DNA of 64,000 nucleotides from NCBI GenBank assembly GCA_017404725.1, contig JAFRBS010000005.1, forward strand, positions 1-64,000, in the 5' to 3' direction. How positions within the stretch are numbered: position 1 is the stretch's first letter; each line of letters begins with the position of its first letter. The stretch is from Candidatus Saccharimonadota bacterium. GTDB lineage: Bacteria > Patescibacteriota > Saccharimonadia > Saccharimonadales > Saccharimonadaceae. The notes beneath the pieces were generated by a model that was not told where the DNA came from, searched no databases, and worked only from the letters and a program-made list of their open reading frames with translations. Made by a program: the position numbers and the translations under genes. Shown here piece after piece: positions 48,719 through 57,693 of this stretch.

Positions 48719-50284
48719 CCTAAGAAAATTAAATCAATTGATGGGTTTGTCGGCGATCCGCGCAGGCGAAAACTGATGACCCAAAGGCAAGCAGAAAAGA
48801 TCGCAAGAAAAGGCGGTGGGCTGGTTTCTATTAGACCGAAAAAAACGAGCAAACAAGCCGCGGAAGATTTTTTGCGACCGGTCGGCTCGCTGAAATTTGA
48901 TGTTGATGAAAACGATATGGAAGAGGAGCTAAAAATGGAGAAGAAGCGCGTCAAGAAGGCGAAGAAACATGGTTCGAAGAAAAAGAAAGTAATAATTATT
49001 TTAACGGCTATTTTGTTGCTGCTCGGCGGGGCGGGGGTAGTTGCGTATCTCTGGGCGAACGGGATCATCAGCAAAGTCACCGACGGGAACGCTGGGCTGT
49101 TCGATTTTATCGCGGCAAAAGACGTCGAACTTAAAAAAGGCGAAAACGGGAGGACGAATATTTTGGCGTTCGGGACGTCGGGGTACGATATGAGCGGGTC
49201 TGAGGGCGATGGGACGCATGATGGGGCGCAATTAACCGATTCGATCATGGTAATTTCGCTTGACCAAGAGACGAAGGACGTAGCGATGGTTTCTCTGCCG
49301 CGCGATCTTTATGTCAAGAAAACTTGTACGGCGACGGCGAAGGTCAACGAAGTTTATTGGTGCGCGAATATGAAAGGCAACGATGAGGCTGCGGGGGCGA
49401 AAGCGCTGGAAGATAAGGTTTCGGAGATCCTGGGCGTAGATTTCCAGTATTACGTTCATCTCGACTGGGCGGCGTTAGTCGACGTAGTCGACGCGCTTGG
49501 CGGGATTACGGTAACGCTAGACGAGACGATCAAAGACACTTGGACACAGACTTTCATCACGGCTGGCGAGCCAGTGACTTTGGACGGCGAAGGAGCGCTA
49601 GGTTTGGCGCGCGCGCGACACGGTACGACTGGGGGCGATTTTACCCGCGGGACGAGCCAGCAGAAAATTCTGATTTCACTTAGAGACCGATTTATAGAGA
49701 AGGGGCTTAGCCTGACCGACGCAATGGGGCTATTAAATACCGTCGGCGATAATGTGCGGATGAACTTTAATGCGGACGAGATTAAGACTCTAGTAAATAT
49801 GGTCGAGGATTTCTCGGAGGAAAGCATCCGCCAAGTGCCGCTGACCAACGTCGGAGATGAGCACAAAAATTATGTGACGACTGCGAATATTAACGGCATT
49901 TCTTACGTCGTGCCGTCTCTTGGGGTTGGGAATTATACTGATATTCAGAAATATATCGCCAAATCGTTTTCATCCGATGCGGCGGCGCGCGAAGAAGCGA
50001 AAATTATGGTGCTTAACGGCACTGGCGTGGCCGGTAAGGCGGCGGAGGAACAAAAGAGTCTGGAGAGTGCCGGATTTAATGTCACGAAGATTGGCGATGC
50101 GCCAGAAGGCAAATATAAAGAAAACTACTATATCTACGACATCTCTGGAGAGAAGCCGGCAACGAAGGCGTCGCTCGAAAAACGCTATGATACTGAAGCT
50201 AAGGCCGCGGATGAGCTGCCGGCAGGTATCAAAGCAACTGGATACGACTTCGTGATCGTCCTCGGTAAGAAAGAAGAAGCCTAA
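48716..50284 (+). CDS. LytR-CpsA-Psr (LCP) glycan-peptidoglycan ligase
   Basis: A 522-residue type II membrane protein. A basic cytoplasmic part (about 1-87) precedes one helix (about 89-113), an LCP domain (about 135-380), and a LytR_C domain (about 425-520, starting KIMVLNGTGVAGKA). LCP motifs are visible: LTDSIMVISL, VSLPRDLYV and ARARHGTTGGDFTRGTSQQ, which supply pyrophosphate-binding Asp and Arg. LCP enzymes move lipid-linked glycans to peptidoglycan, which would fix the Wzm/Wzt-exported polymer. Divergent from the LexA-like gene through a palindromic promoter. Confidence 0.93.
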   Translation: MPKKIKSIDGFVGDPRRRKLMTQRQAEKIARKGGGLVSIRPKKTSKQAAEDFLRPVGSLKFDVDENDMEEELKMEKKRVKKAKKHGSKKKKVIIILTAILLLLGGAGVVAYLWANGIISKVTDGNAGLFDFIAAKDVELKKGENGRTNILAFGTSGYDMSGSEGDGTHDGAQLTDSIMVISLDQETKDVAMVSLPRDLYVKKTCTATAKVNEVYWCANMKGNDEAAGAKALEDKVSEILGVDFQYYVHLDWAALVDVVDALGGITVTLDETIKDTWTQTFITAGEPVTLDGEGALGLARARHGTTGGDFTRGTSQQKILISLRDRFIEKGLSLTDAMGLLNTVGDNVRMNFNADEIKTLVNMVEDFSEESIRQVPLTNVGDEHKNYVTTANINGISYVVPSLGVGNYTDIQKYIAKSFSSDAAAREEAKIMVLNGTGVAGKAAEEQKSLESAGFNVTKIGDAPEGKYKENYYIYDISGEKPATKASLEKRYDTEAKAADELPAGIKATGYDFVIVLGKKEEA

Positions 50285-50287
50285 ATT

Positions 50288-50749
50288 TTACTCAGCAATC
50301 TTTTCAATGATGAGTTTTCGTTCCCTGCCTTCACCTTCGGAGTGAGTCGTGACGTCGGAATAGTCGTCAGCAAGTTTATGGACGACGCGGCGATCGGCTG
50401 GGTTTAAATCTAGCGTCATAGCCTCGCCAGTTTCGCGAACTTTCTTAATCCAGCCCTCGGCCTTTTCGGCGATGCGATCGGCGCGCGCGCGCTTATAATC
50501 GGCGATGTCGACGTTCACGCGCGTAACTTCTGCCTCTTTTGCAGAAAGCGTCATGCTGACGATAGTCTGAAGCGCGCGCAAGTTGTCGGCGTTACGGCCG
50601 ATTAAGAGCGAGTTCATACTCGTCGACGGGACGGAAAGCTGGATAACTTCGTCCTCGATCGTCGAATCAACAGCAACGTTGATGCCGAAAAAACTTAATA
50701 AGTCTTCTAGATATTTAGTGGCAAAGCGGATGGCTTCATCTTTGTTCAT
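50288..50749 (-). CDS. khpB: KhpB/Jag RNA-binding protein (KH-R3H)
   Basis: A 153-residue protein with a short N-terminal part, a KH domain (about 45-90, IGRNADNLRALQTIVS) and an R3H domain (about 95-153, NPADRRVVHKLADDYSDVTT). The Jag_N domain of Bacillus homologues appears reduced. KhpB binds RNA with KhpA and affects cell division and wall synthesis. It overlaps yidC by 4 bp with a Shine-Dalgarno in the end of yidC, the classic yidC-khpB order. Confidence 0.92.
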   Translation of the reverse strand: MNKDEAIRFATKYLEDLLSFFGINVAVDSTIEDEVIQLSVPSTSMNSLLIGRNADNLRALQTIVSMTLSAKEAEVTRVNVDIADYKRARADRIAEKAEGWIKKVRETGEAMTLDLNPADRRVVHKLADDYSDVTTHSEGEGRERKLIIEKIAE

Positions 50750-51807
50750 TTCTTTCTCCTTTTCTTATTATTACCCTTCCCTGCGGAAATACGGGTAATA
50801 TTCGGTTCCTTTTTGCCACCCTTATTTTCAACTACTTCGGCTTCTTTAATATCGCGAAGCTCTTTTAAGACAGCTTTGTCGGCGCGTTCTTCCATCTCGT
50901 CTTCGTCGCGATTTAAGACGATCTTCTGCTGAATCGCAGTAATAACGTTCGAAAGAAGGTAGTAGAAAACTAGGGCGCCAGGAAGGCCGAACATAATGAT
51001 AAACATCATAATCGGCATCATATTACCCATTTGGCGCGAGGCCATCGCGGAAAGGTCGGCCTGGTCTGGATCTTCGCCTTTCTTCGCCTGGGCGATCATC
51101 TCCTTAAAAGTACGGCCTTTTTTCTTCTTGGACGGGAGCTGTTGACGAGAAAGTAGCCATTGGACTAAAGCGGCGGCGACCGCAAAGAGGAAGATAGTAA
51201 TCGTAGAGACAGTCACTTTGCCGGAGGTAAGCTGCGAAGCGGAGGCGTCGAGCTCGACTAGGCCGAAGAGCTTAGGATGGAAATCGTAGCTCGCGTCTGG
51301 GGTCGCGGTTTTATTGTCGCCAATCTCAGCGAGATATTTGTCCTGGATCTCGGAAATCTCTTTAATACGGCTTAGGTTCTTAATCGGCTCGTAGGCACAG
51401 TTCGAAACGCTGGTATAGCCGCAGGTGTCGCCGTTCGGGGATGGGTTCGCTGGGTTCGAAAACGCGCGAATGCCAGAAAAGAGGGCGATGAAGATCGGGA
51501 GCTGGATAAATAAAGTTAAAACCGAGCTCATCGGCTTTACGTTGTTCCGCTTATAAAGATCCATCATCTGGAGCGATTCCATCTGGCGGTTACCCTTGCA
51601 GCGTTTCTTAATTTCGGCGAGCTCAGGCTGGATCTTGCGCATGAGCTTGGTCTGGTGGAGCTGTTTTTTCACGAGCGGCCACATACAAATCTTGACTAAG
51701 ACCGTAAAGATAATGATAGCTAAACCGAAATCGCCAACAAAGTTATAGATTAAGAACAAAATGTTCATAATCGGACGAATAATAACGGTATCAATTAGCC
51801 AAAACAT
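50746..51807 (-). CDS. yidC: YidC/Oxa1 membrane protein insertase
   Basis: A 353-residue insertase of the short Gram-positive type without the large periplasmic domain. Membrane helices lie near 15-38, 90-115, 215-235, 260-285 and 290-305. The segment MWPLVKKQLHQTKLMRKIQPELAEI is typical, including the cytoplasmic hairpin; an outer loop (about 118-205) has two Cys (DTCGYTSVSNC). The basic C-terminal tail may touch the ribosome. TATAAT lies 9 nt before ATG. Confidence 0.94.
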   Translation of the reverse strand: MFWLIDTVIIRPIMNILFLIYNFVGDFGLAIIIFTVLVKICMWPLVKKQLHQTKLMRKIQPELAEIKKRCKGNRQMESLQMMDLYKRNNVKPMSSVLTLFIQLPIFIALFSGIRAFSNPANPSPNGDTCGYTSVSNCAYEPIKNLSRIKEISEIQDKYLAEIGDNKTATPDASYDFHPKLFGLVELDASASQLTSGKVTVSTITIFLFAVAAALVQWLLSRQQLPSKKKKGRTFKEMIAQAKKGEDPDQADLSAMASRQMGNMMPIMMFIIMFGLPGALVFYYLLSNVITAIQQKIVLNRDEDEMEERADKAVLKELRDIKEAEVVENKGGKKEPNITRISAGKGNNKKRRKK

Positions 51808-51817
51808 ACTTTTACTA

Positions 51818-52162
51818 TTATATCATACTTTGAGAGATAAGAGAAGAAATTATCTCTTTAACCTCAGAAAAATCGCAAGTTAGAAAATCTTTAGAATAAA
51901 TTACAAAAATAAAATCGTTTTGAACGTCAAAATTATGTTCCTTTTTATACAGACGGATCGCTTCGTAAATGCGGCGGCGAATGCGGTTTCGACCGACGGC
52001 GGTTTTTTCGACTTTTTTCGAAACCACAACGGCAAAACGCTGGAAGCCGCGCGTATTTTTCGTATAGACGATCGAGGCTTTTGCGGAGCGGATGGTCTTT
52101 CCGTGGCGATAGACGTACTGAACGCCGCCGCGAGAATGGAACCTAAAACGTTGGTTTAACAT
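51818..52162 (-). CDS. rnpA: ribonuclease P protein component
   Basis: A 114-residue basic protein. The RNR motif (VGRNRIRRRIYEAIR) and RFAVVVSKKVEKTAVGRN match RnpA, the protein partner of RNase P RNA in tRNA 5' processing. It normally follows rpmH directly; here two ABC transporter genes lie between. TATAAT (complement of 52174-52179) is 11 nt before ATG, so it probably has its own promoter. Confidence 0.94.
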   Translation of the reverse strand: MLNQRFRFHSRGGVQYVYRHGKTIRSAKASIVYTKNTRGFQRFAVVVSKKVEKTAVGRNRIRRRIYEAIRLYKKEHNFDVQNDFIFVIYSKDFLTCDFSEVKEIISSLISQSMI

Positions 52163-52179
52163 ATATAATATATATTATA

Positions 52180-53883
52180 CTACATCTGGAGCGTCTTATA
52201 GACGGGAGATTTTTTGAGCAGAGTTTTATGCGAGCCGCGGGCGATGAGCCGACCCTTGTCGATGACGAGGATGTCGTCGGCAAGGCGCATGAGGTCGGGC
52301 TTATGCGTAATTACGAGCACAGTATGGTCTTTGCTGAGCTTTTGAAGTACTTTGATAATTTCGGCGGTGGCGCGATCGTTAAGAGACGAGGTCACCTCGT
52401 CAAAGAGCAGAATTTCAGATTTAGAAAGCAGAGTTCGCGCGAGGCTAAGCAATTGTTTTTGACCGGCGGAAAGATTTGCGCCATCGTTAATTAGAGGCGT
52501 GTCGTAACCTTTGTCTAGGCGCATAATATCGTCATGGATGCCAACGGTCTTACAGGCGGCGATTTGGCGCTCGTGGTTACTATCGACGAGATCGAGGTTC
52601 TGGCGGATGGTCATGTCGAAGATAAAAGGCTTTTGGGTCACGATGCTGACGTTAGTAGAATAGACGTCTTTCGTATAATCTTCGGCATTTTTACCGTCAA
52701 TTAAAATCTTACCCTTCGTCGGCGGATAAAGGCGGAGGAGCAGGCGGAAAATCGTAGATTTTCCGGAGCCGGATTTGCCGACGATGGCGGTAAAGGTGTT
52801 TGGTTCGATCGTGAAATTGAGATTTTTCACGGAATTCTTACCATCGTAAGTAAAGCTGACGTTTTTAAATTCGACGCGGCCTTCGATGTCGTCGGTAGCG
52901 TCGGTGCCATAATCTTGCATCTGCTCGGTTTTAAAGTTTAAGAAGCGGTACATACGATTAACTGCAACGATGCTTTTCGAGAGGTTATAAATCGTGTCGG
53001 TGGCTTTGTCGTAATTGTCGAGCATATCGTCGTAATAACCGACGACGAGAACGAGAATAGCGATGTTCGCTTCGCCTCTTAAGATCAGATAGGCCGACAA
53101 AAGATAGATAATAATACGGCCGATACCGAGAATTACTGGCACAGCGGAATTAGCGATGTCATAATGAAGACGCTTTCTTAAATTTGCGCGGCGCCAGAGA
53201 CTGGTCGTATGCTCAAAATATTCGTAGAGATTACTTTTCATGTCAAATGCGTGAATTTCTTTATGGCCATCTAGAGTTTGGCTATATAAATCGGCAACGG
53301 CATCTTGTTGTTCCCTCTCCAGCCCGCCGTAATAATCGCGACGCTTCATATGGAAGAGGAAGAGCATACCGGCGATGATGATACAACCGAGCGAAATTAG
53401 CCCGATGTTTAAGTCGACGGCAAAGAGAATGACGGCGGAAATGATGATGGCGGCAAAACTGTTTAAGCAGTCGAAGAAATAGTCCGGGAGCGTACGACAT
53501 TCGTTAATGTCGCGGAAGGCGGTGTTAATGATCGCGGCGCGAGAGATGTCTTCGGAAAAGTTGGTCGAGAGCGTAGAAATTTTGGCGAGCACTTTTTTCT
53601 GGAGGTCGTTATGGATATAGTTCGCGTTTTTCGCGTAAGCGAGATAGTTGTAGCGATGGCAAGTGATGTAAAGTAATGCGGCGCCAGCGAAAATTCCGAC
53701 CGAAATGAAAGCGCCACGGAAATCGCCTTCGGTAGCACGGTTAATGATTTCGGCGGCGATGAACGGTAAGGCTAAGAAAGTCGTGACACGGAGGGCGGCG
53801 GAAAAGTAAAGATGGAACAGAAGCACTTTATTCGTTGCGCCGAGGCTAAAGAAGCGTTTCATGAGTTTAAAATATCTAAACAT
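52180..53883 (-). CDS. ABC exporter half-transporter, canonical ATP site residues
   Basis: A 567-residue fusion of a six-helix exporter domain (about 1-310) and an ATPase domain. Walker A GKSGSGKST, Q-loop VTQKPF, Walker B ILLFDEVTSSL with catalytic Glu and H-loop VITHKPD are intact; the signature LSAGQKQ has Ala for the second Gly. Start 53883 is chosen for GAGGTG upstream and an 8-bp overlap with the partner gene. It would form a heterodimer with the product of 53876-55630. Substrate unknown; drug, lipid or peptide export are options. Confidence 0.9.
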   Translation of the reverse strand: MFRYFKLMKRFFSLGATNKVLLFHLYFSAALRVTTFLALPFIAAEIINRATEGDFRGAFISVGIFAGAALLYITCHRYNYLAYAKNANYIHNDLQKKVLAKISTLSTNFSEDISRAAIINTAFRDINECRTLPDYFFDCLNSFAAIIISAVILFAVDLNIGLISLGCIIIAGMLFLFHMKRRDYYGGLEREQQDAVADLYSQTLDGHKEIHAFDMKSNLYEYFEHTTSLWRRANLRKRLHYDIANSAVPVILGIGRIIIYLLSAYLILRGEANIAILVLVVGYYDDMLDNYDKATDTIYNLSKSIVAVNRMYRFLNFKTEQMQDYGTDATDDIEGRVEFKNVSFTYDGKNSVKNLNFTIEPNTFTAIVGKSGSGKSTIFRLLLRLYPPTKGKILIDGKNAEDYTKDVYSTNVSIVTQKPFIFDMTIRQNLDLVDSNHERQIAACKTVGIHDDIMRLDKGYDTPLINDGANLSAGQKQLLSLARTLLSKSEILLFDEVTSSLNDRATAEIIKVLQKLSKDHTVLVITHKPDLMRLADDILVIDKGRLIARGSHKTLLKKSPVYKTLQM

Positions 53884-55630
53884 TTTCACCTCGCTTTTCG
53901 TTATGTGCACTCGGGACGTTAGTTTGGAGATGGCGATAGATACTGCTGCGTTTCATTAAGCCTTCGTGCGTCCCAGAGTCGGAAATTTTGCCGTCGTCGA
54001 GGACAATAATGCGGTCGGCGAGTTTCATTAAATCTGGCTTTTTAGTAATCATCACGATAGTGCGTTCGCCTTCGAGTTTTTTGATTAGGCGCGGAACGAG
54101 CTTCGCCGTGTCTGGATCGAGGCTAGTCGTAATGTCGTCTAGGAGCAGGACTTCGGCGTCGGTCAAAATCGTGCGGGCGATGGAAATCATTTGGCGCTGG
54201 CCGCCAGAAATGTTGACTGCGTTTTCGCGAAGAATAGTATTATAGCCCTGAGGCAGAGCTTCGATGAAATCATGGATGCCGGCGATTTTGCAGGCTTCGA
54301 TTTGATGATGAATATCTGGATCGACGAAATTAAGATTTTTTCGAATGGACATATTGAAGATAAACGGCGACTGGTTCGCGACGGCGACGTTCGAGGTATA
54401 AACTGCGCGCGAAAATTCGGAAATTTCGGTATGGTCAAGATAGATTTTGCCTCTCGTCGGTTTATTTAGGCGGAGCAGAAGGTTAAAGAGCATGGTCTTC
54501 CCCGCTCCAGGATTGCCGACGATGGCGACACATTCGTGGCGACGGATTTTGAAACTGATGTCCTTTAGGATCGTTTGGCCTTCGAGCTTTAAGGAAACCT
54601 TGTCGAAAGTGATTGTGCCGTCTAGATCGTCGAGCGCGAGGTCACCGAATTTTAGCTCTTGCGCGGGTTTATATTCTAAGATCGATTTTACCCGTGCAAC
54701 GGAAGCGGAAGTCAGGCGGATTTCGGCGGTGGCATCGGAAAGCGTTTCGATTCCGCCGATGATCTGGGTATGGTAAGCGAGCAAGAGAATTAGAATGTCT
54801 AGCGCGAGATGACCGTGCGACATCAGGGTTAATAATAATACATATAAGACAACCTGGAAAAAGTAGTAAATGAATTTAATGTCGACGCCACGGATGTTAG
54901 CATAGTAACGTTGCTTTTTATAAGCCTTATTATAACGGCCTTGGATCCGGGTAATTTTTTCTTGGAGTTTCGGGAGCATATTAAAAGTGCGGACCTCTTG
55001 GATGCCAGAAAGCGTTTGGCTAACGAGATTGCTATATTTATCGTCTTCAATTTGGGTTTTCCACCAAAAAATGTTGTATTTTTTGTCGCAAGAATCGTGG
55101 ACCTTCATGTAAATTAAGGCGGAGGCGACCATGATGAGCGTGATTGGGAGATTATAGGATGCGGAAATTGCGACGATGGCGATGACCTGGAAAATGGTCG
55201 TAATGTATTCGGAAATTTCGTCGTTCATTTCGCCGATGGCGATGACGTCGGTATTAACAGTGTTCATGAGGCGACCTTTGCTGATTTTTTTTGTAAAATT
55301 ATGGTCGGCGCGAATGAGTTTTTCGAAAATGCGAGACTGGATGGAATGGTAAGTATGGGCGACGTTCCAGGTATAAGCGCGGTAATTTAGAAAATAAGTC
55401 AAGCGATTTAAAAAGTAGATTAGGCCGTAAATCGAGATCAGAAAATAAGTTTGGACTTCGTTCTGATCGGTTAAGGCTTTGATGATGAGCGCGGCGACGA
55501 TCGGGAGGATGATCGCGAAGGCCTTATAGAGGCAGGCGGTAAGAAGAGTCAGCGCAAAAAGCGGGCGACTGATCTTGGCTAATTTGAAATAGTCGCGAAT
55601 TAGCTGGATATGATCTTTGACCATTAACAT
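53876..55630 (-). CDS. ABC exporter half-transporter, degenerate ATP site residues
   Basis: A 584-residue fusion of exporter membrane domain (about 1-320) and ATPase domain. Walker A GNPGAGKTM and signature ISGGQRQ are good, but Walker B reads VLLLDDITTSL (Asp in place of the catalytic Glu) and the H-loop reads MITKKPD (Lys for His). Paired with its partner's altered signature, this predicts one inactive and one active ATP site, as in TM287/288-type heterodimers. TATAAT (complement of 55638-55643) lies 7 nt before ATG, just after the rpmH terminator. Confidence 0.9.
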   Translation of the reverse strand: MLMVKDHIQLIRDYFKLAKISRPLFALTLLTACLYKAFAIILPIVAALIIKALTDQNEVQTYFLISIYGLIYFLNRLTYFLNYRAYTWNVAHTYHSIQSRIFEKLIRADHNFTKKISKGRLMNTVNTDVIAIGEMNDEISEYITTIFQVIAIVAISASYNLPITLIMVASALIYMKVHDSCDKKYNIFWWKTQIEDDKYSNLVSQTLSGIQEVRTFNMLPKLQEKITRIQGRYNKAYKKQRYYANIRGVDIKFIYYFFQVVLYVLLLTLMSHGHLALDILILLLAYHTQIIGGIETLSDATAEIRLTSASVARVKSILEYKPAQELKFGDLALDDLDGTITFDKVSLKLEGQTILKDISFKIRRHECVAIVGNPGAGKTMLFNLLLRLNKPTRGKIYLDHTEISEFSRAVYTSNVAVANQSPFIFNMSIRKNLNFVDPDIHHQIEACKIAGIHDFIEALPQGYNTILRENAVNISGGQRQMISIARTILTDAEVLLLDDITTSLDPDTAKLVPRLIKKLEGERTIVMITKKPDLMKLADRIIVLDDGKISDSGTHEGLMKRSSIYRHLQTNVPSAHNEKRGENV

Positions 55631-55647
55631 TAGCTTTATTATATAAG

Positions 55648-55676
55648 AAAAAGACCACTTTTTAAAGTGGTCTTTT
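55648..55676 (-). terminator. rpmH terminator
   Basis: AAGACCACTT and AAGTGGTCTT (about 55651-55674) pair around a four-base loop, followed on the minus strand by TTTTT. It closes the rpmH transcript and lies directly before the ABC exporter promoter. Confidence 0.85.
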
Positions 55677-55709
55677 GAGGTTTAAGACGCTCGAGCGTCT
55701 AGGCGCCGC

Positions 55710-55847
55710 TTAAGCGCTAAGACGAGCGCGACCCTTAATGCGGCGGCGCTTTAAGACCTGGCGGCCAGATTTCGTAGCGTTTCTCTTCATGAAGCCATGC
55801 TCAGCTTTGCGCTGGCGCTTGTGTGGCTGGTATGTGCGTTTTGGCAT
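55710..55847 (-). CDS. rpmH: 50S ribosomal protein L34
   Basis: A 45-residue very basic protein, [19 protein letters not shown]...KGRARLSA, a textbook L34. The start at 55847 matches the family N-terminus; the longer upstream frame is not needed. TATTAT lies about 10 nt before ATG. A terminator follows, so it is separated from rnpA by the two ABC exporter genes, breaking the usual rpmH-rnpA pair. Confidence 0.97.
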   Translation of the reverse strand: MPKRTYQPHKRQRKAEHGFMKRNATKSGRQVLKRRRIKGRARLSA

Positions 55848-56091
55848 AATTAATCCTATAATACTTTTAAAATTGTTAAATATTTGTTCTAGTATATCAT
55901 AGATTTCCACTTTTTGGAAGAAGTTTTCCACATTTTAAACAGATTCTAGGGCGAATTTGTGGAAAAGTTGACCCCTATTCTGGGATGTACATATTATAAA
56001 ATGTTTAAAAATGGCGGCGGAGGTTGTGGAAAAATCTGTTATAATTAGAAGTAATAGAGTTTAATGTGGGGTGAAAGGAGGTAAAACCTAG
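55848..56091. other. replication origin region, left part (rpmH-dnaA)
   Basis: AT-rich spacer with three copies of the 9-mer TTTTCCACA: plus strand 55924-55932, minus strand 55958-55966 and 56025-56033. This differs from the E. coli DnaA box (TTATCCACA) by one base and recurs right of dnaA. TATAAT at 56040-56045 is the likely dnaA -10, 7 nt after the third box, which suggests autoregulation. AGGAGG (56076-56081) precedes the dnaA GTG. Confidence 0.8.
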
Positions 56092-57459
56092 GTGTTCGAC
56101 GTTTGGCAAAATGTTCTAGCAGAGATAGAGCAGAATGTTTCGCGTGCGGCTTTTGCGACTTGGTTTACGGACGTAACTCTCCTTTCGATTGACGGCGGGG
56201 TAGTGATTATTGAGGCGCCAAACGTTTTTAAAGCGGAGCAATTAAGCAAGCGTTATGATGAGAATATTAAAACTGCGCTAAAAAATAACCAAGTTGAATT
56301 TTCGGAAGTTGAATATCGAATAAAAAGCTCATCTAAGGTTCGGCCGCGTGGGCGCGAAATTACCATGAAGGAAGTTTCTTCTGGGCTTGGCGCGACGGTA
56401 AGTAGAGGTCGCACAGCGGCGATGCTCCAGAATTTTTCGAACGGGCTGAGCTCTGATTATTCCCTTTCGAATTTTGTGATTGGCTCTTCTAATGAGGTTG
56501 CGGTTAGCGTCGCACAAACAATTATTAAAAATCCGGGGAAAAATCGTTTTAACCCGTTTTTCCTGTATGGCGGGCCGGGGCTTGGCAAGACACACTTAGT
56601 TCAGGCGATTGGGAACGAGATTGTTCGCCGGAATCCGAAACTTAAAGTGCTTTATACGACGACGAATAATTTTTATGCTGAATTTATTAAATCGCTTCGC
56701 CAGAAAAAAGGCGATAGTTTCGCGAAAAAATATCGCGGGCTTGATGTTTTGATTATTGATGATTTTCAGGCGATTATGAAAAAAGAGGCGTCGCAAGATG
56801 AATTCTTCAATACTTTTAATGATCTTTACCAGCGGAAAAAGCAAGTCATCGTAACTTCTGATCGTTTGCCGGAAGAAATTAAGACGATTGATGCGAGACT
56901 AGCTTCGAGATTGGCTTGGACTGGGCCGATTGATTTACAGATGCCGAGTTTCGAAGAACGTTGCGCGATTTTAAAAACGAAAGCTGAGCTTCAGGGCTAT
57001 GATCTTGAAGATGAGGTTGTTGAGTTTATTGCGGATAATGTACGTTCGAATGTGCGCGAACTTGAGGGTGAGTTAAATAAGGTTTTACTTTATGCTGATC
57101 TTAAAAATATCTCTCCGCTCGAAGTGATAAATAATGGGATTATTACTAGCCGAAAAGATCGCGCGGGAAGCGCGTTGACGGCGAAGCAGATTATAAATAA
57201 AGTTGCGAAATGTTGCGATCTTACCGTCGCGGAAATGTGCGGAAAAAGTCGTGTCGCGCACATTAAAACTGCTAGACAAATTGCGATGTATCTGCTTTCT
57301 GAGGAACTTGGGATGAGCACGACGAAAATTGCTCTGGAAGTTGGCGTTAAAGACCATACGACCGTTATGCATGGAATTAAGAAAATTCGTGAAGATTTAA
57401 AACTTAATTTTAAGTTGCGCGAGAAAGTTGAAGAAATTCGGGAGAAGATTTATGCTTAA
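56092..57459 (+). CDS. dnaA: chromosomal replication initiator DnaA
   Basis: A 455-residue initiator starting at GTG with AAAGGAGG upstream. Residues about 1-80 are domain I, about 80-120 a short linker, about 125-340 the AAA domain (Walker A GGPGLGKTH at 160-168; Walker B VLIIDDFQ), and about 345-455 domain IV with the DNA-binding signature DHTTVMHGIKKI. The linker is short compared with many bacteria. It binds the boxes on both sides of the gene and opens the origin. First of dnaA-dnaN-recF. Confidence 0.97.
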   Translation: MFDVWQNVLAEIEQNVSRAAFATWFTDVTLLSIDGGVVIIEAPNVFKAEQLSKRYDENIKTALKNNQVEFSEVEYRIKSSSKVRPRGREITMKEVSSGLGATVSRGRTAAMLQNFSNGLSSDYSLSNFVIGSSNEVAVSVAQTIIKNPGKNRFNPFFLYGGPGLGKTHLVQAIGNEIVRRNPKLKVLYTTTNNFYAEFIKSLRQKKGDSFAKKYRGLDVLIIDDFQAIMKKEASQDEFFNTFNDLYQRKKQVIVTSDRLPEEIKTIDARLASRLAWTGPIDLQMPSFEERCAILKTKAELQGYDLEDEVVEFIADNVRSNVRELEGELNKVLLYADLKNISPLEVINNGIITSRKDRAGSALTAKQIINKVAKCCDLTVAEMCGKSRVAHIKTARQIAMYLLSEELGMSTTKIALEVGVKDHTTVMHGIKKIREDLKLNFKLREKVEEIREKIYA

Positions 57460-57693
57460 TTTTCGTGTGGAAAAGTTGCGAAAAAGTTTGTGGGAAAATT
57501 GTGTTAAAGTTTTGCACAGTTTTGATTTTCTCATGAATTTTGGTCGAGTTTTACACGTTGTGAAAAAGTTTTACGTCGGCTTTTCCACGAAAATTTTAAG
57601 TGAATTTAACCTGTTTTCATGGAGGTTTTACACATTTTCCACATAGCCTATAATTACAACTAAAAATATTAATTAATAAGAAAGGATGAAAAA
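57460..57693. other. replication origin region, right part (dnaA-dnaN)
   Basis: AT-rich spacer dense in DnaA-box-like 9-mers: TTTTCCACA at 57635-57643 and minus 57466-57474, TTTTACACA at 57626-57634 (adjacent to the former, tandem), and one-mismatch forms TTTTACACG (57549-57557), TTTTCCACG (57581-57589) and minus TTTTTCACA (57559-57567). TATAAT at 57649-57654 and AAGGA serve dnaN. No protein-coding gene is supported in this spacer. Confidence 0.8.

Noticed and set aside
57428-57646. A 72-residue open frame spanning the dnaA-dnaN spacer
   Set aside because: It overlaps the end of dnaA and runs through a series of DnaA-box-like sequences; its codons follow the box repeats, and it has no ribosome-binding site.
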